DNA from: Semisulcospira habei
Lineage: Eukaryota > Mollusca > Gastropoda > Semisulcospiridae
Length of the DNA: 64,000 bases
Assembly: GCA_036245525.1 (NCBI GenBank)
Contig: BTPG01000005.1
Span: 124,005,558 to 124,069,557, forward strand
Direction: 5' to 3'
Positions within the stretch are counted from its first letter, which is position 1. Each line of letters begins with the position of its first letter. Positions 22,938 through 35,100 of the stretch are shown piece after piece. Under the pieces are notes generated by a model that was given only the letters and a program-made list of their open reading frames with translations, had not been told where the DNA came from and did not search any database. Position numbers and translations under genes: made by a program.

Positions 22938-23022
22938 CATTTTACGATAGTTTAAGGGTGGTGCCAGAATCGCTTGGCGCCTAAGGCGCCAAGCGATTCT
23001 GGCATCACCCTTGAACTAAAAT
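22938..23022. repeat. Palindromic hairpin element with co-varying arms
   Basis: CATTTTA...AGTTTAAGGGTGGTGCC, core AGAATCGCTTGGCGCC, loop TAA, exact complementary arm. Both arms carry the same change (AATCGC/GCGATT) relative to the common AATAGC/GCTATT. Confidence 0.88.
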
Positions 23023-23176
23023 GTTTGAACTGTCTCCAAATCTGCAATGTAGCATTCATAGGAAAATAAACACTTTTGAAAATGTTCAGCCTCAGGATGT
23101 AGTGGATTAACAGCAAGGCCGCATTTCCCAAATTTTGGAGGTGTCACCCAATGACTGTGTACCAGTTGCAGGAGGT

Positions 23177-23276
23177 GGATCGACCATGGATAATTCAAGG
23201 GCAGTGCCAGATTAGCTTAGCGCCTTCAGGCGCCAAGCTAATCTGGCACTACCCTTGAATTATCCATGGTCGATCC
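23177..23276. repeat. 100-bp near-perfect palindrome
   Basis: GGATCGACCATGGATAATTC ... GAATTATCCATGGTCGATCC around loop TTCA. Both arms share AGATTAGC/GCTAATCT and the GGATAATTC/GAATTATCC changes that distinguish it from other copies. Confidence 0.9.
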
Positions 23277-23839
23277 ATCTTCTGTTGTAGCCGTGGGTCG
23301 GGGCTAAATGGGTTTACTCCAAAGGGTATTTATACGCCCGAGCGCTCTTTCCCAACATTTGCATTTGAAGGAGGCACGGATTGTCATTAGCCCCTGCAGT
23401 TCATGAGATTCTATGCCTTTTGCCAGTCAGGACATTACACACAAAAAAGGGGGACTTGTAATTTGTGTGTGTGTGTGTTTGGGGGGGGGGGGGGGAGTGT
23501 GAAGATGACGTGATCAGTAAAATCCTAACAATACATGTACTCGTTACAATCGTATGTCCATCTGAACAAACAACTTTGTGCCTCCAGTAAAGGAAAAAGT
23601 TGAAATGTGTAATCTGACAATTTTACCACTTTAAACGATACGCAACGTTCGTGGTCGTATTTTGTACCCGGTCAACTGGTCAATGTAATATGCCAATCGT
23701 TCGATAGAATACGACTGCATCCCCTGGCTGCGTGCGCCGATTTGCGATTATGGATCTTACAGCCAACAGCCACAAGATCCGAAATCACATATCAGAGGAC
23801 TTTTATATCCCAGACAAAAGCCTGGAAAGAAATGATTTT

Positions 23840-23903
23840 AGCCTTTTGACCGTCGGTGGTACTTTTTATCGATAAAAAGTGCTACCGACAGCCAAAGGGT
23901 TAA
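23840..23903. repeat. Hairpin of the CCCTTTG...GTCGGTAGC family
   Basis: GCCTTTTGACCGTCGGTGGT, ACTTTTTATCGATAAAAAGT, GCTACCGACAGCCAAAGGG-TTAA; the left TTAA is decayed. Confidence 0.8.
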
Positions 23904-24057
23904 CTGATAGTTTGATTTGATCAGCAGTACGGACCTTCTGTTTCTAACCTACCATCTTCAATGGCAAGCACTGCAAAGGGAAAGAACTGTGTGGTCCAAT
24001 GATCAATTACTTGATCAATATAGGTCACAGCATGGACAAGAAACTACCATTGCATAA

Positions 24058-24190
24058 CAAGATGAGGATTTTATCCCAGTCTACCGTATTGCTTTTAGCT
24101 CACATGCGATTTTCTTTAGGAACATTCGGAGTTGTTACTATTTTTTAAGCTTATCCTTCTGATTCATACCCCCCCCCCCCTCCCTGATCC
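24058..24190. repeat. Family-E dispersed repeat, copy 1
   Basis: ACAAGATGAGGATTTTATCC ... AGGAACATTCGGAGTTG; related to 32446-32600. Confidence 0.75.
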
Positions 24191-24192
24191 GC

Positions 24193-24386
24193 ACAAACAC
24201 TGCTAGTGCTAATTTTAAAGGGATACAGACTTCCAGCTCTCGCTGATTTCGTCCAGGGGGGGGGGGGGGGGGGCCGGGGTGGGGGGGGGGGGGGATTATG
24301 TTCTGACTGACTGTCGCCGATGTTCGCGCATCGCTTTGATAAACCTCTCGTCACGTCCGTCCGCGCCTTGGGAGGCTGGCTCTTTT

Positions 24387-24418
<32 letters not shown>

Positions 24419-24775
24419 TGGGGGGGAGGGGGGAGAGCTGATGTTCCCTTCTTTGTTCGTTGGTGGCGTCTGGCTCCTGCTTCCTCCTTTGGGGTCACAG
24501 TTCAAGGCCCGGTTTTTTAGGCCCGCACCCTACTTCCCCTTACTGTTTGAGGGAGGTTGATTTTTATTAACCCCCCTATAAGTGTTTCTGTATTTCTCTG
24601 GAGGGGGGTGTTGTACCCTCCATTGCCCAGGGAGTGCATGGACGAAGGATGCTAAACCTCCCTGGGTACCCTATTTATTTTGATGGGTGGTGACCGTACG
24701 CAGGCGAGCGGGGAGTCACTGCTAGTGCTAATTTTAAAGGGATACGGACTTTCGCTGATTTCGTCCAGGGGGGGT
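24193..24775. repeat. Direct duplication around homopolymer-rich DNA
   Basis: ACTGCTAGTGCTAATTTTAA AGGGATAC(A/G)GACTT...CGCTGATTTCGTCCAGG occurs at 24199-24256 and 24718-24768. Between them lie G tracts (24257-24293) and a T tract (24384-24420). Confidence 0.8.
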
Positions 24776-24876
24776 GGTCATCTGGCTGGCTGTCGCTCCG
24801 TCGCGCAGCGGCTGGTGGTGTTGCAGGGGCCGGGCGGTTGTTGCTGGAGGCGGGTGGTGTGGCCGGTGGACCGTCG

Positions 24877-26740
24877 CTAGTACATCCAGGCTGGGGGTGG
24901 TTGTATGGCTAGCCACTGTAGGAGACTCCGTATGACTGGTGGTGGGGGTGGTGGTGGCCGATTGGTTCTTGGCTGGTTGTAGGGTCGGGGGAGTTGTGGT
25001 GGAGGTGGTGGGGGCCAGTGGAGTCTGGGTTTGGGGGTCTGCCGCTGAGACATGCGGGGAGCGTGGTGGTTCCGCGGTGGCAGGCGGAGATGTGGTGGAG
25101 GTGTTGGGAGGAGTGCCGGGCGTCTGGCTTGTTCCCTGCTTCTAGCGTTTTTGGGTGGTCGGTGACGTTGTCTGTATTGTTTCGTCGTCTGGATACTGTT
25201 GGTGGTGTCGTTGACTGGTGTGTCGGCGGGGGGTGGGTCGGTAGCTTGGTCTTTGGTGGCCAGTGCCATATTGGTACCGGTCTCTGTGGTCTTGGGTCGA
25301 TCAGTTAGCGTTTCAGCTTCTTGCGTATGGGTCGTCGGGGTGTTGGTACTCTGGAACTTTGTGGCTTGGGAAGCCTGGCTTCCCGTTGACTTCGTTGGCG
25401 GTGGTGGCGGTGTCACGGTTTCGGACTCCGCCTCTCTTGTCAGGGGGACCCCCTGGCAGCCTGTGTTGGCCGTCTTTGGTGGTTGGTAGTCCTTTAGGGT
25501 TCCTTGTTCAAACAGCCATCTGACTGTGGTTGCCGCTCTGTGGTGGTATTCTCCCTCTGTGGAGAGGATAGCCGGTATGGCGGTATGGCTGCCGTCAGCA
25601 GCCGCACGAGTCCGTCGAGATCTGTTGCTCCGATTCGGACTCTCTTCTCCTTCTTTGTCCATTCCCTTTCTTGCGCAATGCGGTCGGGGATGTGGACTGG
25701 TGGGGAGGTTGGTGTAGGATCCGCCTCGAATTCCGATTCCGACGGAAATTCGATTTGAGGTTCCGCTTCTGGTGGAGGGTTGAAGTACATTTCCACCTCC
25801 GCCGCATCAGTCAGATAGAAAATACCTCACTACCGAAGCTGCCACCAAACTCTCTGTCTCTCTTATCTTATCTCGCATCGACTACTGCAACTCTCTCCTT
25901 TCCGGCCTTCCTCACTCCACCACTCTCGCTCTCCAGCGCGTCCAGAACAATGCTGCCCGCCTCGTCCTCAGACAGAAAAAATCCGATCACATCACTCCCC
26001 TACTCAAGCTCCTTCACTGGCTCCCCATCCCCCAAAGCATCCAATACAAGATTCTATCTCTCTGCTACAAATCCCTGAACAACACTACGCTCCTACCTAT
26101 CTCTCCAACTTACTTCACCCTTACACTCCTTCCCGCTCCGCCTCCTCATCCCCCGCACCAAACTCAGCACTTTCGGCCCCCGCTCCTTCTCAGTATACGG
26201 TCCATCCACCTGGAACTCTCTCCCACTCTCTCTCCGTCAGAAACACTCCCTCTCCTCCTCCTTCCAGTCCGCCCTCAAAACTCACCTCTTTCAACAGTTC
26301 TAGCACTATATCACCACACTCCCCACCCCAAGCTGACCGTCGTAATGTATTTTCACTACTTGTGGTACGTGATTGTATAAAGCGTGCGCATGCGTGTGCG
26401 AGTTGCGAGTGCGCGCTTAGAGTTATAATTATTATAAGATAAGCGCATTATAAATACCGTAATTATTATTATTATTACTCTGTGGGTGGTTAGTGAAGTG
26501 GTTGGTCAGCTCACTTGTGAAGCGGCCGGTTGCTCTGTTTGGTGTGGACGCCGTCAGCCTGTGGGTGGCGGCTTTCAGTCGTTCTAGGAAGTCGGCGTTG
26601 GTTTCGCCTGGTCTCGGGATTGGTAGAAATTCTGGCTCTTCTTGCGTTGGGGTGGTCGCTGGGATGATCTCCGTTTCCCTTGTGTTGGTGTTTCGTCTAT
26701 TCGCCCTGAAAAGGGCGGGCTGTCGCTTGCGAGAGGCCAT
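24877..26740 (-). other. Low-complexity Pro/Thr/Arg-rich open frames, possibly a decayed gag-like gene
   Basis: Minus-strand frames 26740-26432 (ERLKAATHRLTASTPNRATG), 25796-25494 (WTKKEKRVRIGATDLDGLVR) and 25662-24877 (TTVRWLFEQGTLKDYQPPKT, then long Pro/Thr runs). The first two are separated by the LINE insert. No catalytic motif or zinc knuckle. Weak coding evidence. Confidence 0.3.
25806..26480 (+). mobile_element. L2/CR1-like LINE 3' portion with (ATT)n tail
   Basis: Frames across 25806-26300 read LILSRIDYCNSLLSGLP, LQRVQNNAARLVL, HITPLLKLLHWLPIPQSIQY, KILSLCYKSLNN, and later TWNSLPLSLR, SALKTHLFQQF, the L2/CR1 end of ORF2 with frameshifts. Tail GTAATTATTATTATTATTA. It interrupts a Pro/Thr-rich minus-strand ORF (24.9-26.7 kb). 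Confidence 0.88.
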
Positions 26741-27089
26741 GGCTAGCTGTGCGGTGAACCGTCCTCAGCTGTTGATCTGTGCGAGGCTTGTTGGTGGGCT
26801 GAGTGAAGGCTTGTTTCGGTTGACTGGACAGCGGAGCGGTGGTCCGTCCTCGGCTGTGGTGTCCGGGAATCACTGCCACACATGGCGCTAGTTATACGTC
26901 ATGTGGGCTGGCGTACCAACAGACCGTCTTCTTAATCAAATTGTCAGAAACAGAGAGAGCATTGCTTCCACCTATACACATGAATAACACTGACTTTTCG
27001 TGCTTTGCGTTAGTTAGGAACATTGTATAACACTGACGTGTTTGGCGCTTTTACGTCCCTGTCGTCGAGTCGCGAAAGGCACGCAAGGG
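26741..27089. other. No recognisable feature
   Basis: Continuation of the GC-rich region; no motif found. Confidence 0.35.
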
Positions 27090-27645
27090 TCTCTTTCACG
27101 CAGCCTCTTCCAGGACTGACTGTTTGGTGGGAGTGAAACGTGGTTCGAAATTTAAAAAAAAATTAATTATCATTCAAAAGGTTGAAGAGATACAATGCTG
27201 GCTAACGAACTCATTTAATGTCTTCCTTTATTCTAGCCATATGCAAAATAGCTAGCAAGAATAAGAAAAAATACGGACTCTAATGCGGATAAACCGGGTT
27301 TTGTGAAACGGTCATTTTCTCAATAATGTGTAAACTAATTAAAAAACCAAATCAACTGCATCGAGATGATTCTTTTAAAGACGATATCCTAAAGTTTCAA
27401 GCCGATCCGTCCACAAACGCAGGCTCTAGTCGTTGTCACATACACACACACACACACACACACACGGCGCTTTGGCGCTAGATCTGCGTTCAACAGCAAT
27501 GCTAAAGTAGTTTGACGTGACCTAATTTTCTCTTGTTACTACACTTTTACAGTGTGACGCCTGCCCGCCTATGTTATCGCGTACTATGTGTTGAACGGGC
27601 CGAGACCAGCCCCATTTCAAAGTCTACCATATTTTGAGACAAAAA
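27090..27645. repeat. Composite repeat B-(CA)n-A, inverted orientation
   Basis: Holds, in reverse, the 18.1-kb repeat B and the 8.9-kb repeat A, joined through (CA)n at 27441-27466. It appears to be the complete form of the element. Confidence 0.82.
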
Positions 27646-27721
27646 TGCATGACCGATAACGTTTAGAAAATTCCCCAACCAATACATGTATAAATAAGAC
27701 ACAACCTCAGGAGATGAAACT

Positions 27722-27797
27722 GACAAAATAGATCAAGGGTAGATGGGAAGGTGGCAACCTAATTTGGCACTACACTTCAACTATCATGGCCAATCCA
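27722..27797. repeat. Decayed palindromic element
   Basis: TAGATCAAGGGTAGATGGGA ... TTTGGCACTACACTTCAACT, ATCATGGCCAATCC. Only remnants of the right arm are recognisable. Confidence 0.55.
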
Positions 27798-28153
27798 ACT
27801 CCCCCAGCAAGTACAGACTTTCTAGACGCATCCAAAAGTTACTAGGGTAGCACTACATGTGACCAAGTAAAAACATTAGCACATACACATACCACAAATT
27901 GCAGATAAAATTATGTTATGCTGTTTATTTTACAAGTTTCTTTGAACAGAAAACACAGTGTGTACAATGTACATGGGCCAGTTGAAAAGACAACATTAAA
28001 AATGACTTCCTTATAAACATCCACCTAACTTTCAGTTTTAATCTAAAGCACGACTCGCAAGAAATACCAAAACCCATGAAAATATTGTACAATGCATTGA
28101 AAACAAATTTTGACTTAAGGTTCATAATTATGTTATGCATATTTAGAGCTGCA

Positions 28154-28210
28154 TTAAACCTTTGCATGTCGGTAGCAGTTTATGTCGCTATCGACACGCA
28201 AAGGGCTAAC
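28154..28210. repeat. Hairpin of the CCCTTTG...GTCGGTAGC family
   Basis: TTAAACCTTTGCATGTCGGT, AGCAGTTTATGTCGCTATCG, ACACGCAAAGGGCTAA; partly decayed. Confidence 0.75.
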
Positions 28211-28470
28211 TCACTGCAGGCCCACTATATACAGATATGTGACGAAGAGCTACAAATCTGTACGCAGCAAGTTTCCAGCGAGTTAAAGAATTAAGTGGTC
28301 CATGACTAGTCCTTTCAGCTGTCAGTAGTGGTTTTTGTCGCGATTATTCCCGCTATCAACAGCCAAAGAACTAGTTGGGCTCATCTTCAAAGACAGAAGT
28401 AGTCATATAATTTGTTATGTTTCTTATGGTCTCTTACTCATTCAGCCCTGACGCACCACAGCAAGACATG

Positions 28471-28566
28471 GATTGAGCATGATAGTTCAAGGGTGGTGCC
28501 AGAATAGCTTGGCGCCCATAGGCGCCAAGCTATTCTGGCACCACCCTTGAACTGTTATGCTCGATC
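28471..28566. repeat. Palindromic hairpin element (family C flanks)
   Basis: GATTGAGCATGATAGTTCAA ... complement ending GCTCGATC, loop CATA. Flanks CATTCAGCCCTGACGCACCAC and CTGGGGTAGACTGTGTTAG recall family-A ends in decayed form. Lies in the probable EIF3E 3'UTR. Confidence 0.88.
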
Positions 28567-28943
28567 TGTCTCTAGAATTGTAATACAAGCCTTCAGAGGG
28601 CAACTTCAAAATCTGGGATTTCAGTACTGGGGTAGACTGTGTTAGCCCCGGTGTCTGTATGCAGCCACTAGCGAGCAACATCGCCGACTGCATGTGCAAG
28701 GAGGTTAAAACTTAAAGTACCTGGTTTGATGGTCCACAGTTCTGGACCTTCTGCCTACAGCCATAAGGTCCCAAATTAAACACGAGTGCACATCTATAAT
28801 TATTTTAATTTCAAAATAATCACTGAATATAAGAAAATATGTTCTATGACTGCAACTGGCAGAAATTAAAGGCCCAAGCAGGCAATAAATACAATTTCAA
28901 AAGAGTTAAGAAAAAATAGCCAGATAATCGTACGTTAATTTAA

Positions 28944-29005
28944 CCCCCTTATGCATGCAGTCACTGGTAATGTACACAGTACTGGTGGCTGCATGCACAA
29001 GGGGG
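28944..29005. repeat. 62-bp TTAA-flanked hairpin
   Basis: CCCCCTTATGCATGCAGTCA ... TGGCTGCATGCACAAGGGGG with TTAA on both sides (28940-28943, 29006-29009). Confidence 0.85.
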
Positions 29006-29162
29006 TTAACATCATGTCCGTTTTGAAAAAAGTAGTATGCACATTGTGCAAAAACAGATGTTTTTCAGCCAGGCTCCAGTACACATCGTCCGTTCAGTTG
29101 AGAAACATTGTGACGGAAAACATCCACAGTCCAGAAACAGTGCGACGGAAAACATCTACTAT

Positions 29163-29186
29163 CTAGTCCTGGGCACCCCACTGGGT
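29163..29186 (-). CDS. EIF3E: EIF3E terminal coding micro-exon (7 codons plus TAG)
   Basis: After acceptor TTTTTTTTCAG the frame reads TQWGAQD then stop. The family tail has a similar Trp...Gln-Asp pattern close to the C-terminus (human ends ...NWATQDSGFY, from memory). Phase 0 matches exon B. The 3'UTR follows in the same exon. This is the least certain exon because only eight codons are available. Confidence 0.8.
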   Translation of the reverse strand, partial: TQWGAQD

Positions 29187-32100
29187 CTGAAAAAAAAGAA
29201 ATAAACATAACTCATTCAGCACTGACACACTACCATAGGCGACAGATCGACCATGACAGTTCAAGATTGGTGCCAGAACAGCTTGGTGCCTTAAGGCATG
29301 TATATGATCGTCTTGTTATTTACCTGCGTATTTTTCAATGGGCTGGTGATTGGGTGCCTGATAGGAGGGGGCAGGGGATCTAACCGTTTGTCTGTCCACC
29401 GCCAAGTAATATCCCTTGGTATGTGTACTGTTAACAGCGCTAGCCTCACCTATCTGGTTTGTGAGTAAGGGGCATAAATTGTCATGAGCTCCTTGCAGAA
29501 GCAGGGACTGATGAGAGTCCATGTCTCTAACCCATATCATACTGAGGCTAAAAGTAAAAGCTTCAAATTTGTACACTGCCATTTGCAAGCTACATTATAT
29601 TACTACAGATAAGGATATAGACCAATGGCTCTAGTTCAAGGGTGGTGCCAGAATAGCTTGGCACCTAGAGGCGCCAAGCTATTCTGGCACTACCGCTGAG
29701 TTAGCATACCTCACCCTGTACCTAGGTTAAACGCACCAGTGGTGCCATTGTTGCTATTTTCACACCAGACTGGTCTCTCAGACCGGTCATGTGCACCAGA
29801 ACTGTGTGCTCAAGTAGGCTTCTGCACTTGTAGTGTGGTCTCATATGTTCACGCAGAAGATTGTGATCGCAGTCGAAAAACGGTTCCTTTTCGGTTTTAC
29901 TTTTAGTGCCTTTTACCTCTCCTAACACGCCAGTTTTGTGTAGAGATGGCAGAGGCTTGTGTCATGCCCCATGTTTCATGGTGCTAGCATAAGGAAGCAT
30001 TATTGCCGGATTGCATATGGGAAGGGGTGTATTCTTTTTTCATCATATTTTGCAGCAATCAAACGACGGTCACGTGATTCTTTCTCTGAGATTGCTCATT
30101 ACAGATGCAGAAAGCACACACTCTAAACCGACCTGGTGCACATGACCGGTCCAAGTGACCGGTCTGGTGCGAAAATAACAACAATGGCGCCGCTGGTGCG
30201 TTTAACCTACACACAGGGCGAGGTTTACCAACTCAGCGGCACTACCCTTAACTATTTTAGTCAATCTTGTATCACACACTGGTGGACACAGGAATTGAAG
30301 GAACTAAAACTTAAAAGAAACTCACTTCTACTTTATTGTGGAGCCCGGCCCGTTTCTCTATGTTAAGAGCCAGAACCTGTGACCTGAAAGCCAAATTCTT
30401 TGTCTTCTCAATCACTTGCTGGTACGGAGACACAGCCTGGGCACCCATCACAACATGGCCCTGAAAAAAAATAATAAAGGTGAGAAAAATAAAAACAAGA
30501 CCAGTGTCAACAATCTATTTTCAATGCTTTAACCTTTAGCACTCTGCTTTCCGCTGTCAGTTCTTTCCCCTGCACCTGCATTCTTTTTTAGTGGGCTAAA
30601 CCCAACGCTACCCTATTTACTTCAAAAGCCTACAACTTTTTCATTTTTCTATGTATGATTGTGGAATTTGGCATGTATGTAAATACATGAATCAAGATTA
30701 TGTCTCAATTCTTAAAACTGTGTTGTCTGTGTTATTATCCTAACAAAAAATAATAATAATCAATGCTTACTACGCACCGTTTCCGCGTTCACTAGCACTC
30801 GATTCAGAATCACTCCTCTGCCCATCACCACCATCTCCCACCCCCCCTCGATCTCAAGTCTTCTTGCAAAAACCCAAGAAAGTCTTCATCATCGAAATCT
30901 GACTCCATAAAAGTATTCCTTGATGAATGCTTCTAACTCCTCATCGGTCATCTTTTGTCAAAATGAAGCCGTCAGAACAAACTCTCGCTTAGAAAATTCG
31001 AATCGCTCAAACACACTCGAAGTTAGCAAGATGGCCAATATAAAACGGAAGCAAGCCTCATTTACAATCACCCACAATCCTTTGCAAAGGCTTCATAGCA
31101 ACCCATTGTGTTTACCATAGACGATTACGAGCAGACCACGTGGTGGCGACATATGTCGCCATCCGATAATGAAGCAAGATGGCGGCTGGCGACAAATGTC
31201 GCCACCAGCGTGCTAAAGGTTAATTATGATAACACAGACAAGTTAGAAAAGGCCATACAGAGATCAACTGGAATGAAATAAATGTCAAAATTATAGGCAA
31301 AGTACATCTGAAAATGATGACACTTGCACAACATTATTTCTAGAAACCAAAAATGAAAAAGTCCTTAAGGCTCATGTGCATGACCCATCCAGGATGGACA
31401 GACAACGGACAGATGACCACTGGCCCACTACAAAGACTCGCTTTTGCTATCGCACATGAGCCAAAAATCTGTTCCATCTGGAATATTTCATGTAAATTCC
31501 CTCATGAAGCAGTAGTTGCTGCCTTTATGAAAGCAATGTTATCCATCCAGCCCTAACTCACTAGATCTTACAGATCAACCATGAGAGTTCAAGGGTAGAG
31601 CCAGATTAGCTTGGCACCTGATGGTGCCAAGCTAATCTGGAACTGCCCTTGAACTAACATGGCTGGTCCATTTCCCACAGCTAGTACTGTAGTAGTAGTA
31701 GTAAGTTTGTATAAACGCCTACAAATTTGCAAATCATTATTAAAAGCTAAAACACATTCGAGACATGCTGCACCCCATATACGAGGCTTTATTCTGTGTA
31801 TCCAGATGCGGCACGCCTCAAATGAGCTAACATACCAGTTTGGAGTCAATCTTGGCATCGAGACGAGCGTTACGTATCAAGTTGACAATCCAACGCTCCG
31901 CTTCATCCGGTGACATGTTCAGCTTCTCAGCCAGCATACTGCAACAACAATCCACCGACATGATTCACAACTGACCAAAGCAAACACTAAAAGTAAGAGC
32001 ATACCGACGATTAATTTTGTCACTGGTATCATCATGAGTGCTCTTTCTCCAATGCAAGCTTTGAAAGTTGGAGCCAAGCATATAATAGGGTCGGGTCCCA

Positions 32101-35100
32101 AAGATTTTCACCTTCAGATGCAGACACTATGCAGGCCCCGCTATGCTTTCACACCGATGCGCTGCAACCGTGTACATGTTAATTATGTATGCTGATCAAA
32201 GCTTTCAGCATGATCATCAGAGCAGCATTTCCATATATTCATCAACTGGGAGTGCGAGGAATTTGTTTAGTTTCATTAAAAGATAATGTCAGAGTTAACC
32301 CTTTGTGTCTTGGTAGCAGTTTTCATCGTGATAATTTCCACAGTAATCATCATGACTAGAACAGCTACCGACATGCAAAGGGTTAAATTCAGTTGGGAGG
32401 TATTCTCTGGCAGTGTCTAAACAGGAGGGATTTAACAAAAGGAACAAGATGAGGATTTCATCCCTAAGTCTACCATATTGTTTGGAGCTCAGATGCGTTT
32501 ATCTTTTAGGAACATTTCAGAGTTGTTTATATTTTTAGGCTTATTATACTAATCCATTTCCCTCCTCTCTAAGCCAGCCTCTGATCAACACGCACGTCGG
32601 CGCACACAAATAAAGACAGATACACGGCGCTTCCCGCCATTAGTACGCTTTGTGGGCTTGTGTAGCGACAGGAATCCATCTCCTTCTACTCTAACCCACC
32701 CTCTGATCCACACACACTGGCAAACAGAAATAAAGACGGACACACAGTGATTACTGCCATTCGTAAGCTCTGTGGTCTGGCGTAGCATAGCTATTCTGAA
32801 GAAGAATAATAGCACAAGCAGAAAAACGAGGTCACTTCAAGCTTCACATCATGGCATCATTAGCCCCAGGACGCCGTGTTCATAGTCACGATCATCGGCG
32901 TCTCCCTGCGGTCACAGATGAGCCGGAAGATGTCCGGACTGAGTGACCACTCTGTGTGGAGAAGCTGGCCCCACCGCGAGAGGGAGTCTGCGAGGACGTT
33001 TAGGTGGCCCGGGATGTGTCGCGCTCGAAGAGCGATGCCGCGATCACTGCACCACAAGAGAACTTGGTACAGGAGCATGCAGAGAGAGAGGGAGATTGCG
33101 TCCCGCCTTGGTTCTGGGTGTAGGCGACTACTGTGGCGTCGGAGAGAACCAGGATGGCTTGGTGACAGAGACGAGACGCCCAGGTGATGAGGGCAAGCCA
33201 TACGGCCTTCAATTCCAGCCAGTTGATGTGTCTGCCGACGTGATCTTGCGGCCAGCTGCCCGAGGCTGTGACGATCTCTGGCAGCAGGTGTGCTCCCCAG
33301 CCGGCTAGTCTCGCATCCGTGCAGATGGAGAGTAGAGGCAAGGGGGAGACGAGGGAAACCCCCGACGCAAGCCAGAAAGGAACCGTCCAACGCTGGACGT
33401 GAGGCCTGACCAAAGGAGACACTGGGATTGGGACCGCCAGATCGCCAGAGGACGGGCGCCAGTGGAGGAGCAGATGCAACTGGCCCGGCCTGGCGTAGAG
33501 CCTGCCGAGGGGCAGGAGGTCCGCCGCCGCGCTGAAGAGTCCCAGGAGTTGGAGCCATACCCTGGCCGGAACCGCCTCCGCATGCGTGACTTGGGAGTGC
33601 CAGTGCTGCCAGCTTCTGAATCCACGCCTTGGGGAACTGTACTCGGTTGAGGTCGGTCAGGAATTCCATGCCGAGGTGGATAAACCGGCGAAATGGCGCG
33701 AGGTCCGACTTGCCCATGTTGACCAGGAAACCGAGCTGGCAGAGAAGGGTGAGCAGCGCGTCCCTCTCCCTTTCCAGAGTAATAATAATAATAATACCGT
33801 TATTTTATAGGCGCTTTTTCTAAATTTTTGGGCGAATCCACTCAAAGCGCCGCGAACTGAAACCCAACACGCACACTCACGTAACAGACACGGATTTACG
33901 CCATTTAAGTCAAACACAGTACAAGACAGACGAAAGGCCAGTTCAGCTACTGAAGTTACAGAGATTTTTGATCGCTTGTATTTGAAATTTGTAAAGTGGC
34001 CTGAAACCGGTACCAAAGTGTGGTGGGGAGGGGGGTGGGTGGGTGGAGGCAACCTGATTCCAGAGGAGCAGATCATCCAGATAGTTGTAAGTCGGGCTCG
34101 AGGACGACAGTCGGAATCTGGCGACGACCGCATCGATGATCCTGATGAAAACCCAAGGTCTGAGGTTGAGGCTGAAGGGAAGCGCCCGGAACTGATACAC
34201 CACTCCGCGGAAGGCGAAACGCAGATACCATTGGGAGGCCGGGTGCACGGGAACGTGCACGTACACGTCCGCCAGGTCGAGACTCACTGCAAAGTCCAAC
34301 AGTTGGATCGATGTCCTCAGGGCCCTGACCCTTCTCCATTCGGCAGTACGGACCAGAGATGTATCTGTTGAGCACCGAGAGGTCTATGATGGGACGCCAC
34401 TTGCCGCCGGGCATGGGGACGACGAAGAGACGGCTGTGGAATGCCGGGGAGTTGTGTCGAGAGACCACCTCCGTGGCGGACTTCTGAAGCAGAGCGGTGA
34501 CCTCGTCGTGAAGAGCCTCCGCTTTGAGCCGATCGATCGGGACTCTGGTCCTGAGAAGGGAGCACAGCAGAGGAGGAGGGGACCGAAATGAGATTAGGAG
34601 GCCCTCTGAGATGGTAGCGAGGACCCAAGGGTCGTCCAGCAGCAGCGAGCGCCACGCGTCGCTGTGCAGAGCTAGCCTCCTGCCAACTAGAGACCCTGCA
34701 GAGAGCGGCGGGGACGGGGGCAGGCGCAGGGGAGAGTCAGAGGGCCCTCCCGTGACCGTGTCCTCCGGGGGGGGCTTGGGTCAGGAGGGAGTCGGGGCTG
34801 GAAAGGAGCGGGAGCGGCCGGCAGCTGGGGTCCGAGTGGAGAAGCGGGCGCCCCTGGAGTAATGGCGAGCAGCGGGTCTAGTGGTCCGCAGGGCGCGACC
34901 CACGGCCTTGCGGGCAGCCTGAAAGGTGGGAGCGCCGCGGGTGGGCCAGATGTCCTTGGACGCATCCTTGACTGACTGCCAGGTGGGTCCAAAGAGCCAC
35001 ACACCTCTGAGCGGATCCTGACGGAGCTGTGTCTTCACCGCCGCGGGGAGGTCGAACAACCACGGAGGACGACGACTCGGCACATGAGGTCACAGTTAGC

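Larger units (their letters stand above)
27924..29162 (-). other. Probable EIF3E 3' untranslated region
   Basis: The mRNA should continue below 29163. An AATAAA lies at 27924-27929 and an ATTAAA at 28804-28809 (minus strand); either could end the transcript. The interval also contains short TTAA hairpins (28944-29005, 28154-28210) and a palindromic element (28471-28566), which would be transcribed if the distal site is used. Inferred only. Confidence 0.4.

Noticed and set aside
24877..25662. 261-codon minus-strand ORF as a host gene
   Set aside because: Low-complexity Pro/Thr/Arg composition, a competing frame over the same DNA and no domain; kept only as a weak gag-like possibility.
30326..30346. 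EIF3E ending by read-through at exon B
   Set aside because: A near-consensus GTGAGT donor is present, and a phase-compatible final exon with a family-like Trp...Gln-Asp ending exists at 29186-29163.
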